A stretch of 64,000 bases of DNA, from positions 62,001 through 126,000 of the forward strand of contig NZ_JBFAZP010000001.1 in the NCBI RefSeq assembly GCF_040681875.1. Direction: 5' to 3'. Position numbers and translations under genes: made by a program. Below the pieces are notes generated by a model. The model made no database searches, was not told where the DNA came from, and saw nothing but the letters and a program-made list of their open reading frames with translations. This DNA is from Longispora sp040681875 (GTDB taxonomy: Bacteria; Actinomycetota; Actinomycetes; Mycobacteriales; Micromonosporaceae). This document shows, in pieces, positions 43,740 through 52,560 of this stretch (the stretch's first letter is position 1; every line of letters begins with the position of its first letter).

Positions 43740-44627
43740 GTGAGAAGAGCACAGGTGGTGCGGCTGATGTCCGCGCTCGCCCTGGCCGGTCTGGTCGCCG
43801 GCTGCGCCACCGCGCAGGCCACTCCGACCACCGAGGACGTCCGTCGCGCCCGGGCACTGGTGACGGAGATCGGCCGCCTGGTCGATCAGAACCAGACCGC
43901 GCAGTGGCGACTGATCGACGCCTGCATGACCGCGCAGGGCTTTCCCGCGCACACCGGCGGCGACCAGATCGGCAACGGGTCAACCCTTCCCGACCCGCTG
44001 GGCAGCTCGCCGGACCTGACGGCCGCCCGCCAACGTGGATACGGCGACGACCGGCCGGAGCAGGCCGCACGACCGGAACCGCTGGCCGCGCAACCGCCGG
44101 AGTACCGCGCGCGGTACGTGAAGGCGCAGACCGGCGCGGAGGTCGGGCCGGACGGCCGGGCGGCACCCACCGGCCCACCGGCGGGGTGCGTGGGCCGGGC
44201 CCGCGCGGTCCTCTACGGCGAAGGCGGCAAGCCGCCCCCCGGTGTGCTGCTCGACATCGGCGACGCGGCCGCGAAGGCGCACGCCCGGGACCAGGGGGTG
44301 GTCTCGATCCTGCATCGATGGTCGGACTGCATGACCGCCGCCGGCCACCCGGGCCTCGACAGCCCGCGTGCCGCCCAAGTCCGGGCCGCGCAGCTCCGAC
44401 AGGCCACCCCGTCGGCACCGCCCGGACCACCGGTCCAGGCCGAGATCGATCTGGCCACCGCCGACGCCGATTGCGCCGACCGCACCGGCAGCCGCGCGGT
44501 CCTGGCCAGGTCCTGGGACACCCGGCTCGGGGTCGCCCTGGTCCACGCCGAGCCGGCGCTGATCGCCAATCGCGACCAACTCCGAGCCGCACTGTCCCGG
44601 GCCGAAAACGCTCTGCCCAAGGAATAG
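43740..44627 (+). CDS. Lipoprotein of unknown function
   Basis: 295 residues; lipobox LVAGC (Cys at about 22). The mature part is helical with four conserved-looking Cys (DACMTAQGF, GCVGRA, SDCMTAAG, ADCADRTG) that could form two disulfides. GTG 43740 has GGAGGACAG upstream. No family recognised; similar Cys-containing helical lipoproteins are common in actinomycetes. Confidence 0.72.
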   Translation: MRRAQVVRLMSALALAGLVAGCATAQATPTTEDVRRARALVTEIGRLVDQNQTAQWRLIDACMTAQGFPAHTGGDQIGNGSTLPDPLGSSPDLTAARQRGYGDDRPEQAARPEPLAAQPPEYRARYVKAQTGAEVGPDGRAAPTGPPAGCVGRARAVLYGEGGKPPPGVLLDIGDAAAKAHARDQGVVSILHRWSDCMTAAGHPGLDSPRAAQVRAAQLRQATPSAPPGPPVQAEIDLATADADCADRTGSRAVLARSWDTRLGVALVHAEPALIANRDQLRAALSRAENALPKE

Positions 44628-44656
44628 CGAACTTTCGCGCATGTGGACACAGAGTT

Positions 44657-44701
44657 GTAGGCGCGGCGTCGGGGTATCGCCTATCCCCGGGCCGCGCCTA
44701 C
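44657..44701. terminator. Strong bidirectional hairpin terminator
   Basis: An 11-bp perfect stem (GTAGGCGCGGC with GCCGCGCCTAC) extended by an inner CGGGG/CCCCG stem. It serves the lipoprotein gene on one strand and the tryptophan-rich ORF on the other. Confidence 0.75.
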
Positions 44702-44744
44702 CGGACGATGGTGCCGAATGGCCAACTCTTTCCTCAACTCCGTC

Positions 44745-44831
44745 CTACCACCACGGGAACGGGAACCAGTTCCAGTGGAACCAGGGGCTCACGTTGATCC
44801 AGATCTGAATGCCATGATCCCACCACCACAT
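44745..44831 (-). CDS. Tryptophan-rich 28-residue mini-protein
   Basis: The ORF begins MWWWDHG, contains NVSPWFHWNWFPFPWW and ends there: nine Trp, three Phe and three Pro in 28 residues. GGTGAGG lies four bases before ATG, and a strong terminator follows 44 bp after the stop, so it looks like a complete transcription unit. A trp attenuation leader is unlikely because no trp gene follows. Membrane-active peptide, leader peptide or copper/haem-related peptide are all possible. Function unknown; reality depends on conservation. Confidence 0.5.
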   Translation of the reverse strand: MWWWDHGIQIWINVSPWFHWNWFPFPWW

Positions 44832-45135
44832 TGTCCTCACCTCTTCCTCTATGGAACTACCTTCATCGTTCCCCTTCCGTGGCGGGAATGTGGGCGATAG
44901 AGAGTATCTGCCCCGTTGCGTCAGGACACCGGAGCTGGCGTGCGTATCCTGTCGACGCACTCCTTCGTATTCATTGGACAGCTAGTTTCGGCGACAAACG
45001 AAAAACATTCGACGGGTACCAATCCTGATGGCGGACAGCGACGAATCCCCATGGGAAAAGTACTTCCGCTGAAAGTTGTACATGCACCTGGATCCCGCCG
45101 GCGGTGAACGTGGCGGGCCGGTGGGTTTGGCGGCG
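44832..45135. other. Intergenic region, lower GC
   Basis: About 300 bp between the mini-ORF and the cupredoxin gene end. Less GC-rich than its surroundings (CGGCGACAAACGAAAAACAT around 45000). No convincing coding frame or RNA structure; it should contain the mini-ORF promoter, which I could not place. Confidence 0.45.
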
Positions 45136-45531
45136 CTATCGGACGGTGATCGTGCCGGTCATGTATTGGTGCAGTCCGCAGATGTAGGGATACGTCCCAG
45201 CCTTGGTGAAGGTGAACGCATAGGTGGCGCCACCGCTGAGGTCGGCTGACGCGAAGTACCCGTCGGAGGCCTTGACGTTATGTTTGGCGCCGTCTTCGAA
45301 CTTCCAGGTCACCTTCGCGCCGACGGGCACGGACAGGTTCTGCGGTGTGAAGGTGAAGTTCCTGACCTCCACCGTGGTGTCCCCGTCGGCCGTGACGGCA
45401 GCGTTCGACGAGGTGGGTGTGGGGCCGGCCGGGTGGTCGGCCGCGGGGGACGAATTCCCGCAGCCGGCCAGCGCGACGGCCACACACCCGCCGGCCGCGA
45501 CGAGGCGCAGCCGGGCGAGTGGTGTGGACAT
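45136..45531 (-). CDS. Cupredoxin-domain lipoprotein (plastocyanin-like)
   Basis: 131 residues; lipobox LAGC (C24), a Thr/Ser-rich linker and one cupredoxin domain. All four type 1 copper ligands are visible: H84 (KHNV), C118, H121 and M124 (YICGLHQYM). It should carry electrons or copper at the outer membrane face. Eight bases separate it from the upstream ferritin-like gene, so it ends a three-gene operon. Confidence 0.9.
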   Translation of the reverse strand: MSTPLARLRLVAAGGCVAVALAGCGNSSPAADHPAGPTPTSSNAAVTADGDTTVEVRNFTFTPQNLSVPVGAKVTWKFEDGAKHNVKASDGYFASADLSGGATYAFTFTKAGTYPYICGLHQYMTGTITVR

Positions 45532-45538
45532 CGGTCGG

Positions 45539-46288
45539 CTACCGGGTGAGGACGTCGGGTTTGACGGCCTTGTCGACCGGCACGAACGACAGCGGGACCG
45601 GGTACTCCCCCAGGACGAAGTGCAGGATCGCCGCGTGCATCTGTTCGACCGGCTGGATGGTCGCGGCGGTCATGATGCCGCCCGGGTCGGTCACGTTCGC
45701 CGCCGCGAACGTGTAGGTCTGGGCGGCCGACTCCTCCAGGCCCAGCGCCAGCTTCACCACGGAAGCCACCGAGTCCGTGGCGCCCAGCGCGTCGACGGCA
45801 CCCTGGGTGATCGTGAGCGGCGCGCCGTCGATGGCCGGGAGCTTGGCCTTGGTGAGGACCCCGTTCCAGGCGGCGGCGTGGTCGGCGTGCTGGGCGCGGG
45901 CGGTGGTGATGAACGTCGCGATCGCCGGCGGGACGGTGCCGAGCTTGCCGTCGCTGGCCCTCTTGAGAGCTCCGTCGTAGGCGGTGACCGCGAGGTTCTC
46001 CAGCGCGGCGGCCAGGGCGACGACCCGCAGGTCCCCGACGTACACCGACATGGTCGTCGACGCCTGGGGCTTGGGGGTGTCCTTCTTGTCGTCACTGCCG
46101 CAGGCGGCCAGTGCGCCGAGCGCGGCGACACCACCCACGCCCAGCAGGACGCCACGGCGGGACGCGGCGGCGCGGCTGAGGTTGTCGGTGAACTCCCCCA
46201 GGGTGCGGCGCACGTCCGGGAAGGTGGCCTGGTGCATGTCGTCGAGCTCGCGGGTCATCGAGGACAGCTCGGCCTCGGTGATCGCCAT
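45539..46288 (-). CDS. Ferritin-like protein 2 with Tat/lipoprotein signal
   Basis: 249 residues. An unusually long cytoplasmic lead (1-43) precedes a twin-arginine motif (SRRGVLLG) and a lipobox-like ALAACG at about 57-62. The mature part is a four-helix ferritin-like domain (ENLAVTAYDGAL, ARAQHADHAAAWNG, EESAAQTYTFAAA, EQMHAAILHFVLGEYP) with Glu/His metal residues. ATG 46288 has AAGGAA; a GTG at 46312 overlapping the upstream stop (GTGA) is an alternative. Probable iron or redox protein outside the cell. Confidence 0.8.
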   Translation of the reverse strand: MAITEAELSSMTRELDDMHQATFPDVRRTLGEFTDNLSRAAASRRGVLLGVGGVAALGALAACGSDDKKDTPKPQASTTMSVYVGDLRVVALAAALENLAVTAYDGALKRASDGKLGTVPPAIATFITTARAQHADHAAAWNGVLTKAKLPAIDGAPLTITQGAVDALGATDSVASVVKLALGLEESAAQTYTFAAANVTDPGGIMTAATIQPVEQMHAAILHFVLGEYPVPLSFVPVDKAVKPDVLTR

Positions 46289-46308
46289 GGGTTCCTTGCT
46301 GCGGCGGA

Positions 46309-47112
46309 TCACTTCACTGCCCCTTCCTCGGGCGGGGACGCTTTCGCGGTGGGGAAGAACGCGTCGGGGAAAGCGACGTTGCCGGCGGCCGACGGCAGCT
46401 TGGCCCCGTCCGGCGGCAGCGCGATCAGGTCGGCGGCGTTGCTCGCCAGCAGCGCCTGCACGGCGAGCAGGACGGCCTTGTGCTGAGCCTCGACCCCGGC
46501 GACGCTGGCGAACAGCTGCCGCAGTTCCGGGGTGGTCACCATGCCGACGTTCTTCACGTACGTCTGGGTCGCGACATCCTCCAGGGTGATCGCCAGACCG
46601 ACGACGTCGCCGGGGCCCTTGATCGTCGGCACCGCGGCCTGCACGACCGGCGTGTACTTCGGGTCGGTGGCGGTCTGCTCCTTGCCGCCGAGCTTGACCA
46701 CGGCGGCGTTGAACGCCTGGCCGTGCTCGGTGTGCTGGGCCATCGTCTTGGTCGCGAACGCCTTGACCACCGCGTTGGCCGAGTCCCCACCGATGAACGG
46801 CAGGGTCAGCGCGGTCTTGTAGGTGAAGACCGCCAGGTTCTCCAACGACGCGGCCGTCTGCAGCATCATCATGTCCGTCTTCGCGTCCGCCCACGCGGGG
46901 CCACCTGTCGCCAGGGCGGCGATACCGACCGCGCCGACAACGAGTGCGGCACCCGCCAGACCCCTGCTGCGGGGTGCGGATGCCCGGGCGTCGAGTGTCT
47001 GCTCGACGTAGTCGTCCAGTGCGGCACGGCCGGTACGCATCGCGTCGGAATGCAGGTCCTCGGACTGCACCGTCAGCTCGCGTAGCCGGCCATCATCGAT
47101 GGCTCGATTCAC
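46309..47112 (-). CDS. Ferritin-like protein 1, membrane-anchored or secreted
   Basis: 267 residues. A 55-residue cytoplasmic lead, one hydrophobic segment (about 58-80) and a ferritin-like four-helix domain (ENLAVFTYKTAL, MAQHTEHGQAFN, EDVATQTYVKN, EAQHKAVLLAVQALL), homologous to the next gene. GTG 47112 has GGGGAA upstream; TTG 47127 is possible. First gene of the ferritin-like/ferritin-like/cupredoxin operon, whose shared layout suggests iron or copper redox protection at the envelope. Confidence 0.78.
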   Translation of the reverse strand: MNRAIDDGRLRELTVQSEDLHSDAMRTGRAALDDYVEQTLDARASAPRSRGLAGAALVVGAVGIAALATGGPAWADAKTDMMMLQTAASLENLAVFTYKTALTLPFIGGDSANAVVKAFATKTMAQHTEHGQAFNAAVVKLGGKEQTATDPKYTPVVQAAVPTIKGPGDVVGLAITLEDVATQTYVKNVGMVTTPELRQLFASVAGVEAQHKAVLLAVQALLASNAADLIALPPDGAKLPSAAGNVAFPDAFFPTAKASPPEEGAVK

Positions 47113-47506
47113 GGGAATTCCCCACAATTCATGTTGAGAGTGAATAACGCCTCACATGAAACATACGGAGCAGGTCGGACGGCGGATGGGTCGACGACGG
47201 CAGCTTCTCAGGTTCGCCCGTGTCCGGACCGCGTGAGCCGCACCGCCAGACCCGTCCCGGCGGGCGTCCGGGCCACATCCGACATATGCGGCGTATGTCC
47301 GATACGCTGCTCGGGGCCGGGTGCGTCTCACCGTGCGGCGATCGCGATTACCCGACCTCCCGTCTGGGTAGGGACGTGTTGCACACCCGTCGTCCCAGGC
47401 TCCGGCGACACATCACGTCCCGCTACCGATCAGGCGCCTGTCGCGCGAAGAGTTGCTCCCGTCGAGGCACAGGCCGACCGACCGGGCACACCACCAAGGA
47501 GTTCTC
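47113..47506. other. Divergent intergenic region with a palindrome
   Basis: 394 bp between the ferritin-like operon and the SRPBCC gene. It holds an imperfect 25-bp palindrome at 47278-47302 but no ORF I trust. Promoters for both directions must lie here. Confidence 0.45.
47278..47302. promoter_or_regulatory. Imperfect palindrome, possible operator
   Basis: TCCGACATA and TATGTCCGA flank a seven-base centre (eight of nine pairs). The only strong symmetric site in the gap between the ferritin-like operon and the SRPBCC gene. Confidence 0.35.
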
Positions 47507-47938
47507 GTGGTTCACGTAGTGCGCACCTTCCTCGTCGACCGGCCCGTGGACGTCGTCGTGGCCTTTCTCGCCGACTTCTCCAACGCGCCCCGGTGGGATC
47601 CCGGCACCGTCCGCTGTACCCCGACGAGCACCGGGCCCTTGCGGGTCGGATCGACCTGGAGGAACGTGTCCAAGGTTCTCGGACGCGAGACGGAACTGGA
47701 CTACCGCCTGCACCGCCTGGACCCCGACCGGGTGACCCTGGTGGGCACGAACAAGACCGCCACCTCGACCGACGACATCACCGTCAAGCCGGCGCCCGGC
47801 GGAGCCGAGGTCACCTACAACGCGACGATAGAACTGCACGGGCTCGCGAAACTCGCCGCGCCCATCATGAAACTGGAGTTCGAACGGCTCGGGAACCTCA
47901 CCGAGAAGAAGATTCGAACCACGATCGCCCAACTCTGA
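47507..47938 (+). CDS. SRPBCC (START-like) domain protein
   Basis: 143 residues filling one SRPBCC fold (RTFLVDRPVDVVVAFLADFS, then NAPRWDPGTVRC, then a long C-terminal helix KLAAPIMKLEFERLGNLTEK). These bind hydrophobic ligands; many are polyketide-cyclase or lipid-transfer like. GTG 47507 has AAGGAG upstream. It is followed 22 bp later by an SDR gene and a protease gene, probably one operon. Confidence 0.82.
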   Translation: MVHVVRTFLVDRPVDVVVAFLADFSNAPRWDPGTVRCTPTSTGPLRVGSTWRNVSKVLGRETELDYRLHRLDPDRVTLVGTNKTATSTDDITVKPAPGGAEVTYNATIELHGLAKLAAPIMKLEFERLGNLTEKKIRTTIAQL

Positions 47939-47960
47939 GCAGGGACGGGGCGACTCCGCC

Positions 47961-48860
47961 ATGGGCAGGACCGTGCTGGTGACGGGCGCGTCGGGGTTCA
48001 TCGGGTCGCACCTGGCCGCCGAGCTGGAGTCGGCCGGGCATGACGTGCGCGCCATGACCCGGCATCCCGAAACCTACGACGGGGCGGGCACGCCGGTCGC
48101 CGGTGACGTCACCGACCCAGACAGCCTCGACGCCGCTCTGACCGGCGTCGACGTCGCCTACTACCTGGTGCACGCACTCGGACGCGACGACTTCGCCCGC
48201 ACGGACGCCCAGAGTGCCCGCCACTTCGCCGCCGCCTGCACGCGGGCCAAGGTCGAGCGCGTCGTCTACCTCGGCGGCCTGGGAGTCGACGACGGCGAGC
48301 TGTCCGAACACCTGCGCTCGCGCCGGGAGGTCGAACGTCTCCTCAGGGAGGGCGACTGCCCGGTCACCGTGCTGCGCGCGGCCGTGGTGATCGGCCACGG
48401 CAGCATCGGCTGGGAGATGATCCGCCAACTCGCCGGCCGGCTCCCCTTCCTCGTCACGCCCCTGTGGGTCGGCACCCGCATCCAGCCGATCGCCCTGCCC
48501 GACGCCGTGCGCTACCTGGTAGGCGTGTGCGAGCCGGACGACGCGCGCGGCAGTACCTACGAGATCGGCGGTCCGGAGGTACTCAGCTACCTGGACATGC
48601 TGACCCGCGCGGCCGGTGTCATGGGCAGGGCGCTGCCGTACCTGTTCGTGCCCTTCGTGACCCCGAGGTTGTCCTCCCTGTGGCTGTCACTGGTCACCGA
48701 CGTCGACATCACCACCGCCCGCAACCTCGTCGACTCGATGACCTCCGAGGTGATCGTGCGCGGACACCCCATCACGGATGTCGTTCCGGGCCCCTCCGTC
48801 GGGTACGAGGAGGCGGTCCGCCTGGCCCTGGCGGACCGAGTCCGGGCGCTCGGCCGGTGA
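47961..48860 (+). CDS. Atypical SDR, NAD(P)H-binding (NmrA-like)
   Basis: 299 residues. The nucleotide site is VTGASGFIGSHLAAEL (7-22), then DVTDPDSL and AYYLVHALG (about 67-75), VYLGGLGV (about 103), as in SDR_a5/NmrA-type proteins that often act as redox sensors or reductases. The C-terminal half carries hydrophobic segments (LPYLFVPFVTPRLSSLWLSL). Its stop overlaps the next gene (GTGA). Confidence 0.83.
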   Translation: MGRTVLVTGASGFIGSHLAAELESAGHDVRAMTRHPETYDGAGTPVAGDVTDPDSLDAALTGVDVAYYLVHALGRDDFARTDAQSARHFAAACTRAKVERVVYLGGLGVDDGELSEHLRSRREVERLLREGDCPVTVLRAAVVIGHGSIGWEMIRQLAGRLPFLVTPLWVGTRIQPIALPDAVRYLVGVCEPDDARGSTYEIGGPEVLSYLDMLTRAAGVMGRALPYLFVPFVTPRLSSLWLSLVTDVDITTARNLVDSMTSEVIVRGHPITDVVPGPSVGYEEAVRLALADRVRALGR

Positions 48861-49564
48861 GGGACCCGGACGCGCCCGGGGGTCACCGCTCGCCAGCCGT
48901 GAGCACGGGCGCCCACAGTGGCGACGTTGCGGCGGCGGCGATCCGGCGCCGCCGCGCCGTGGTCGCCGCGACCCTCGTCGGGGGTGCCGTCGTCCTCGGC
49001 ATGTCCTTCGCCGTCCGACCCGGCGACCCGTCGTTCTACCTGCTCACGCTCGTCCTGGCCGGCACCTGGACCATCGGCGGGCTGCTGTCGGGGCCGCTGC
49101 GCCTGGGACGGCTGTCGCTGCTCGGCAGGCTCCGCAGACCGGTGCTCACCCCTGTCCTCACCGGGCTGGTCGCGTCCGCGGTGTTCGTCGGCGGAGCCCT
49201 GTTCGTACGCGAGATACCCCTCCTCAGCGGGTTCGTCGACGACGTGTTGGCACACGCGCACCAGGGATCCCTCGCGCTCATCGCGGCCATCACCGTGGTC
49301 AACGCCGTCGCCGAGGAGATCTTCTTCCGGGGGGCGCTGTACACGGCGCTCGGCGGCGCGTACCCGGTACTGCTGTCCACAGCCGTCTACACCCTGGCCA
49401 CGGCGGCCACGGCCAACCCGATGCTGGTGTTCGCCTCCGCCGTCCTCGGCCTCGTACTGGCGGTCCAGCGCCGCGCCTCAGCGGGCATTCTGGCGCCGAT
49501 CCTCACGCACGTCACCTGGTCCGTGACCATGCTGTTGACCTTGCCACCGCTGTTCGGCTCCTAG
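48857..49564 (+). CDS. CPBP-family intramembrane metalloprotease
   Basis: 235 residues with about seven membrane helices. CPBP motifs: AEEIFFRGALY (motif 1, EExxxR) and LTHVTWS (motif 2-like His) near the C-terminus. GTG 48857 overlaps the SDR stop; GTG 48899 is an alternative. Possibly envelope-stress or prenyl-protein protease; substrate unknown. Confidence 0.8.
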   Translation: MRDPDAPGGHRSPAVSTGAHSGDVAAAAIRRRRAVVAATLVGGAVVLGMSFAVRPGDPSFYLLTLVLAGTWTIGGLLSGPLRLGRLSLLGRLRRPVLTPVLTGLVASAVFVGGALFVREIPLLSGFVDDVLAHAHQGSLALIAAITVVNAVAEEIFFRGALYTALGGAYPVLLSTAVYTLATAATANPMLVFASAVLGLVLAVQRRASAGILAPILTHVTWSVTMLLTLPPLFGS

Positions 49565-49793
49565 AACGGTCGGGGGTCCGCGCCAGGCGACGCACGCGGC
49601 GCCACGTCGGTGCGCGGGGCGGCCGGCGCGCTTCCCGACGCCGAGCGCATCCGACCGGATCATGTCGTCCTCGTGGAACAAGTCGGTAGGTTGTGCCGCG
49701 CTCTGGTCGCACGCGGGGGCGACGGGGCGGGTACGGTGTCGGCGACGCCCCAGGTGTGTTCGGCACGGGGTGCGAGCTGGAGATTGGGCGTTC

Positions 49794-51371
49794 ATGGTGC
49801 GCGCGTGGCGGCGGTTGAGCACGAATGCCCTGTTGGCCATCGGCCTGGGGTTGATGACCGTCCTGCTGGTCGCCGCGACCGTCGCCGGGGCCACCGCGCT
49901 GCGGCGGACCGGCGCCCTGACCGATCAGATGCTCAACGAACTCACGCCCGCGCGGATCGTGAGCGAGAACCTCGCCACGGCGGTGATCAACCAGGAGTCC
50001 GGGCTGCGCGGCTACGCCCTCACCGGCGACGAGGCGTTCCTCGAGCCGTTCAACGCCGGAGTGAAGGCCGAGACCGACTCCCTGGCCCTCCTGCGCACCT
50101 ATCTCACCGCCCGGCCCGCCGAACTGGCGGCCGTCGACACCGCCGGCCGGGAGGCCGCGGGGTGGCGGACGCAGATCGCCGAGCCGACGCTCGCGGCCGT
50201 CCGGAACGGCGGAGCAGGGGTGGTGTCCCCCGCGCAGTTGACGGACGGGAAGAAGCGGTTCGATCAGACCCGGCAGGCCATCGACGCCCTCCGTGAACGG
50301 GTCAGACAGGCCCGCGCCGACCTCAAGGCCGAACTGGAGGCCGCCCAGGCGTGGGAGAACACGGTCTTCCAGGCCGTCCTGGTCACGTTCCTGCTCGCGG
50401 GACTGGCGACGGTGCTGCTCATCCAGCGCGGGGTCCTGCGCCCGCTGCGCCGACTGGAGCAGGCGACGGAGACGGTCGCGGCCGGGCGTTTCGACGACGA
50501 GATCGCCGTGACCGGTCCGTCGGACATCGTGGCCGTCGCCGCCCGGGTCGACTCGATGCGCCGACGCATCGTCGAGGAGCTCGCCTTCACCGTGGGCGCG
50601 CGCTCCCGCCTGGAGGAGCAGGCCGCTGACCTGGCCCGTTCCAACGCGGAACTCGAGCAGTTCGCCTACGTCGCCTCCCACGACCTGCAGGAGCCGTTGC
50701 GCAAGGTCGCCTCGTTCAGCCAGCTCCTGGAGCGCCGCTACGGTGACCAGCTCGACGACCGGGCCCGGCAGTACATCGGCTTCGCTGTCGACGGGGCGCA
50801 GCGCATGCAGGTACTCATCAACGATCTTCTCGCTTTCTCCCGGGTCGGACGGGTCTACGACGACACGGAACCGGTCGATCTCGAAGCGGCCTTCACGCAG
50901 GCCGTCACGGACCTCGGGGACCGCATCGAGCGCACCGACGCCACGATCACCCACGACACCCTGCCCGTGCTGCCCGGCGACCCCACCCTGTTGACCATGT
51001 TGTGGCAGAACCTGCTCGGCAACGCCCTGAAGTTCGCCGCCCCCGACCGACCGCCCGTCGTGACCGTCACCTCGGAACGTGACGGGGACCAGTGGAGGTT
51101 CGCGGTCACCGACAACGGGATCGGCGTGCCGGCGGAGTTCGCGGAGAAGATCTTCGTCATCTTCCAGCGCCTGCACGCCCGTGGCGACGTGTACGGCGGT
51201 ACCGGGATCGGTCTGGCGATGTGCCGCAAGATCGTCGAGCACCACGGTGGGTCCATCGGCCTGGACACCGGACACGTCGACGGCGCGCGGTTCGTGTTCA
51301 CCCTGCCCGCAGGCCAAGACCCCGCTCCTGGCCGGAGCACCTCCGAGGACAAGGCGACCGCCAGTGAGTGA
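49794..51371 (+). CDS. Sensor histidine kinase with CHASE3 domain
   Basis: 525 residues: membrane helix (about 13-33), an extracellular CHASE3-like helical domain (about 35-190), second helix (about 195-217), HAMP (about 218-270), a phytochrome-type HisKA with phospho-His H296 in YVASHDLQEPLRKV, and HATPase (N-box NLLGNALKF about 407, DNGIGVP about 440, GGTGIGLAM about 465). It overlaps by eight bases a stand-alone receiver protein, its probable partner. ATG 49794 has GGAGA upstream. Confidence 0.9.
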   Translation: MVRAWRRLSTNALLAIGLGLMTVLLVAATVAGATALRRTGALTDQMLNELTPARIVSENLATAVINQESGLRGYALTGDEAFLEPFNAGVKAETDSLALLRTYLTARPAELAAVDTAGREAAGWRTQIAEPTLAAVRNGGAGVVSPAQLTDGKKRFDQTRQAIDALRERVRQARADLKAELEAAQAWENTVFQAVLVTFLLAGLATVLLIQRGVLRPLRRLEQATETVAAGRFDDEIAVTGPSDIVAVAARVDSMRRRIVEELAFTVGARSRLEEQAADLARSNAELEQFAYVASHDLQEPLRKVASFSQLLERRYGDQLDDRARQYIGFAVDGAQRMQVLINDLLAFSRVGRVYDDTEPVDLEAAFTQAVTDLGDRIERTDATITHDTLPVLPGDPTLLTMLWQNLLGNALKFAAPDRPPVVTVTSERDGDQWRFAVTDNGIGVPAEFAEKIFVIFQRLHARGDVYGGTGIGLAMCRKIVEHHGGSIGLDTGHVDGARFVFTLPAGQDPAPGRSTSEDKATASE

Positions 51372-51807
51372 ACCCGTCGCACCGATCCGGGTGGTCCTGC
51401 TCGTCGAGGACGACCCGGGCGACGAGCTGATGACACGCGAGGCGTTCGCCGACAACGGCTTCGCCGGACACCTGCACGTGGTGCGCGACGGGCGGGCGGC
51501 CCTGGACTTCCTGCACCAGCGCGGCGAGCACACCGGGGTGCCTCGACCGGATCTGGTGCTCCTGGACCTGAACCTGCCGTTCTACAGCGGCCGTGAGGTC
51601 CTGACCGACATCAAGTCGGACCCGGACCTCGTCACGATCCCGGTCGTCGTGCTCACCACCTCCCGGGCCGAGGACGACGTCCTGGCCGCCTACCGGGCCC
51701 ACGCCAACGCCTACGTCAACAAACCGGTGAACTTCGACCGGTTCATCGAGGTCATCGCCGCCATCGACGGGTTCTTCATCGCGGCGGTGCACCTCCCGCC
51801 CCGCTGA
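51364..51807 (+). CDS. Stand-alone response regulator receiver 1 (Rcp1-like)
   Basis: 147 residues, receiver only. The acid pair is D16/D17 (LLVEDDPGDE), phospho-Asp D68 (LLDLNLP), T98/T99 and K120 (NKPVNF). Lacking an output domain, it works in a phosphorelay or by binding a partner, as in cyanobacterial Rcp1. It overlaps the kinase gene. Nearly identical in layout to the receiver at 52561-53004. Confidence 0.9.
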   Translation: MSEPVAPIRVVLLVEDDPGDELMTREAFADNGFAGHLHVVRDGRAALDFLHQRGEHTGVPRPDLVLLDLNLPFYSGREVLTDIKSDPDLVTIPVVVLTTSRAEDDVLAAYRAHANAYVNKPVNFDRFIEVIAAIDGFFIAAVHLPPR

Positions 51808-51840
51808 CGCCACGCCCACCGCGCCTGTCGTTCCGGACAC

Positions 51841-51878
51841 ACTGCGGGGCCCGCCGGAACTCCGGCGGGCCCCGCAGT
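51841..51878. terminator. Strong bidirectional terminator
   Basis: A perfect 18-bp stem (51841-51858 with 51861-51878) with a two-base AC loop lies between receiver 1 and the GlsB gene. The near-perfect symmetry would serve both strands. Confidence 0.8.
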
Positions 51879-51893
51879 CGCTGGGAGAGGGTG

Positions 51894-52166
51894 CTAGTGG
51901 ACGGCTCGTCGGCCGGTGACACCGGCGACGATGGCCACGCCGACGGCGGCGAGCAGGACCTGGATGACGATCTCCGTCCAGTCCACCCCCGGGGTGTCGG
52001 CGATGCCCAGGCCCCGGGCGATGGCCGTGCCGACCAGGGCGGCGACGACGCCGACGACCATGGTGAGCCAGATCGGGATGTTCTGCTTCCCGGGCAGGAC
52101 GAGCCGGCCCAGGGCGCCGATGATGAGGCCCACGATGAGGGCGGAGATGATGCCAGCGATGGTCAT
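51894..52166 (-). CDS. GlsB/YeaQ/YmgE-family stress membrane protein
   Basis: 90 residues with three membrane helices and Gly-rich loops (GIISALIVGLIIGALGRLVL PGKQNIPIW), the transglycosylase-associated/GlsB pattern. Such proteins accumulate in general stress. Downstream of csbD by 54 bp on the same strand, probably one stress operon. Confidence 0.9.
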   Translation of the reverse strand: MTIAGIISALIVGLIIGALGRLVLPGKQNIPIWLTMVVGVVAALVGTAIARGLGIADTPGVDWTEIVIQVLLAAVGVAIVAGVTGRRAVH

Positions 52167-52220
52167 GGTGAACCTGCCAATCGGGTCGACGTCGGGGAGT
52201 GATGGTTGACGGGGGGCTGA

Positions 52221-52391
52221 CTAGTCGAGGGCGTCCTTGACGTCCTCGACCGTTTCCTTCACGTGGCCCTTGGCGTTCTGCACGGCGCCTTCGGCCTGCA
52301 GGTCCTCGTTGTCGGTCGCGTCGCCGATCTTCTCCTTGGCGTCGCCGACGACCTTGTCCTTGATCGCGTCCGCCTTGTCGTCCAGGCCCAT
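52221..52391 (-). CDS. CsbD-family general stress protein
   Basis: 56 residues, hydrophilic and helical: MGLDDKADAIKDKVVGDAKEK, then ATDNEDLQAEGAVQNAKGH, the full CsbD repeat. In Bacillus csbD is sigma-B dependent. ATG 52391 chosen since the CsbD domain begins there. A strong sigma-B-type promoter match lies upstream. Confidence 0.92.
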   Translation of the reverse strand: MGLDDKADAIKDKVVGDAKEKIGDATDNEDLQAEGAVQNAKGHVKETVEDVKDALD

Positions 52392-52430
52392 GTCCGGCTC
52401 CGATCCCGAGGAAGTTGTTGTGACACACCG

Positions 52431-52456
52431 GTACCCGCGCCCGCGCCGGCCCAAAC
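52431..52456 (-). promoter_or_regulatory. Sigma-B-type promoter for csbD-glsB
   Basis: On the minus strand GTTT (52456-52453), 16 bp, GGGTAC (52436-52431): a perfect match to the actinobacterial sigma-B consensus, 40 bp before the csbD ATG. Confidence 0.65.
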
Positions 52457-52560
52457 CGCCCAGGCGACCGTGCGGGGCGCGAGCGGGCCGCCGGCCCCGT
52501 GGCCGAGGAGGCTATATTGGGCGCGCCGCCCGCCGGGCCGCCCGGCGTCAGGAGCAGTTC

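Noticed and set aside
44745..44831. trp-operon attenuation leader
   Set aside because: No trp biosynthesis gene follows; a strong terminator and then a convergent lipoprotein gene come next.
44718..44900. Plus-strand ORF opposite the tryptophan-rich peptide
   Set aside because: No ribosome site and no protein-like composition; the minus strand has a good site and terminator.
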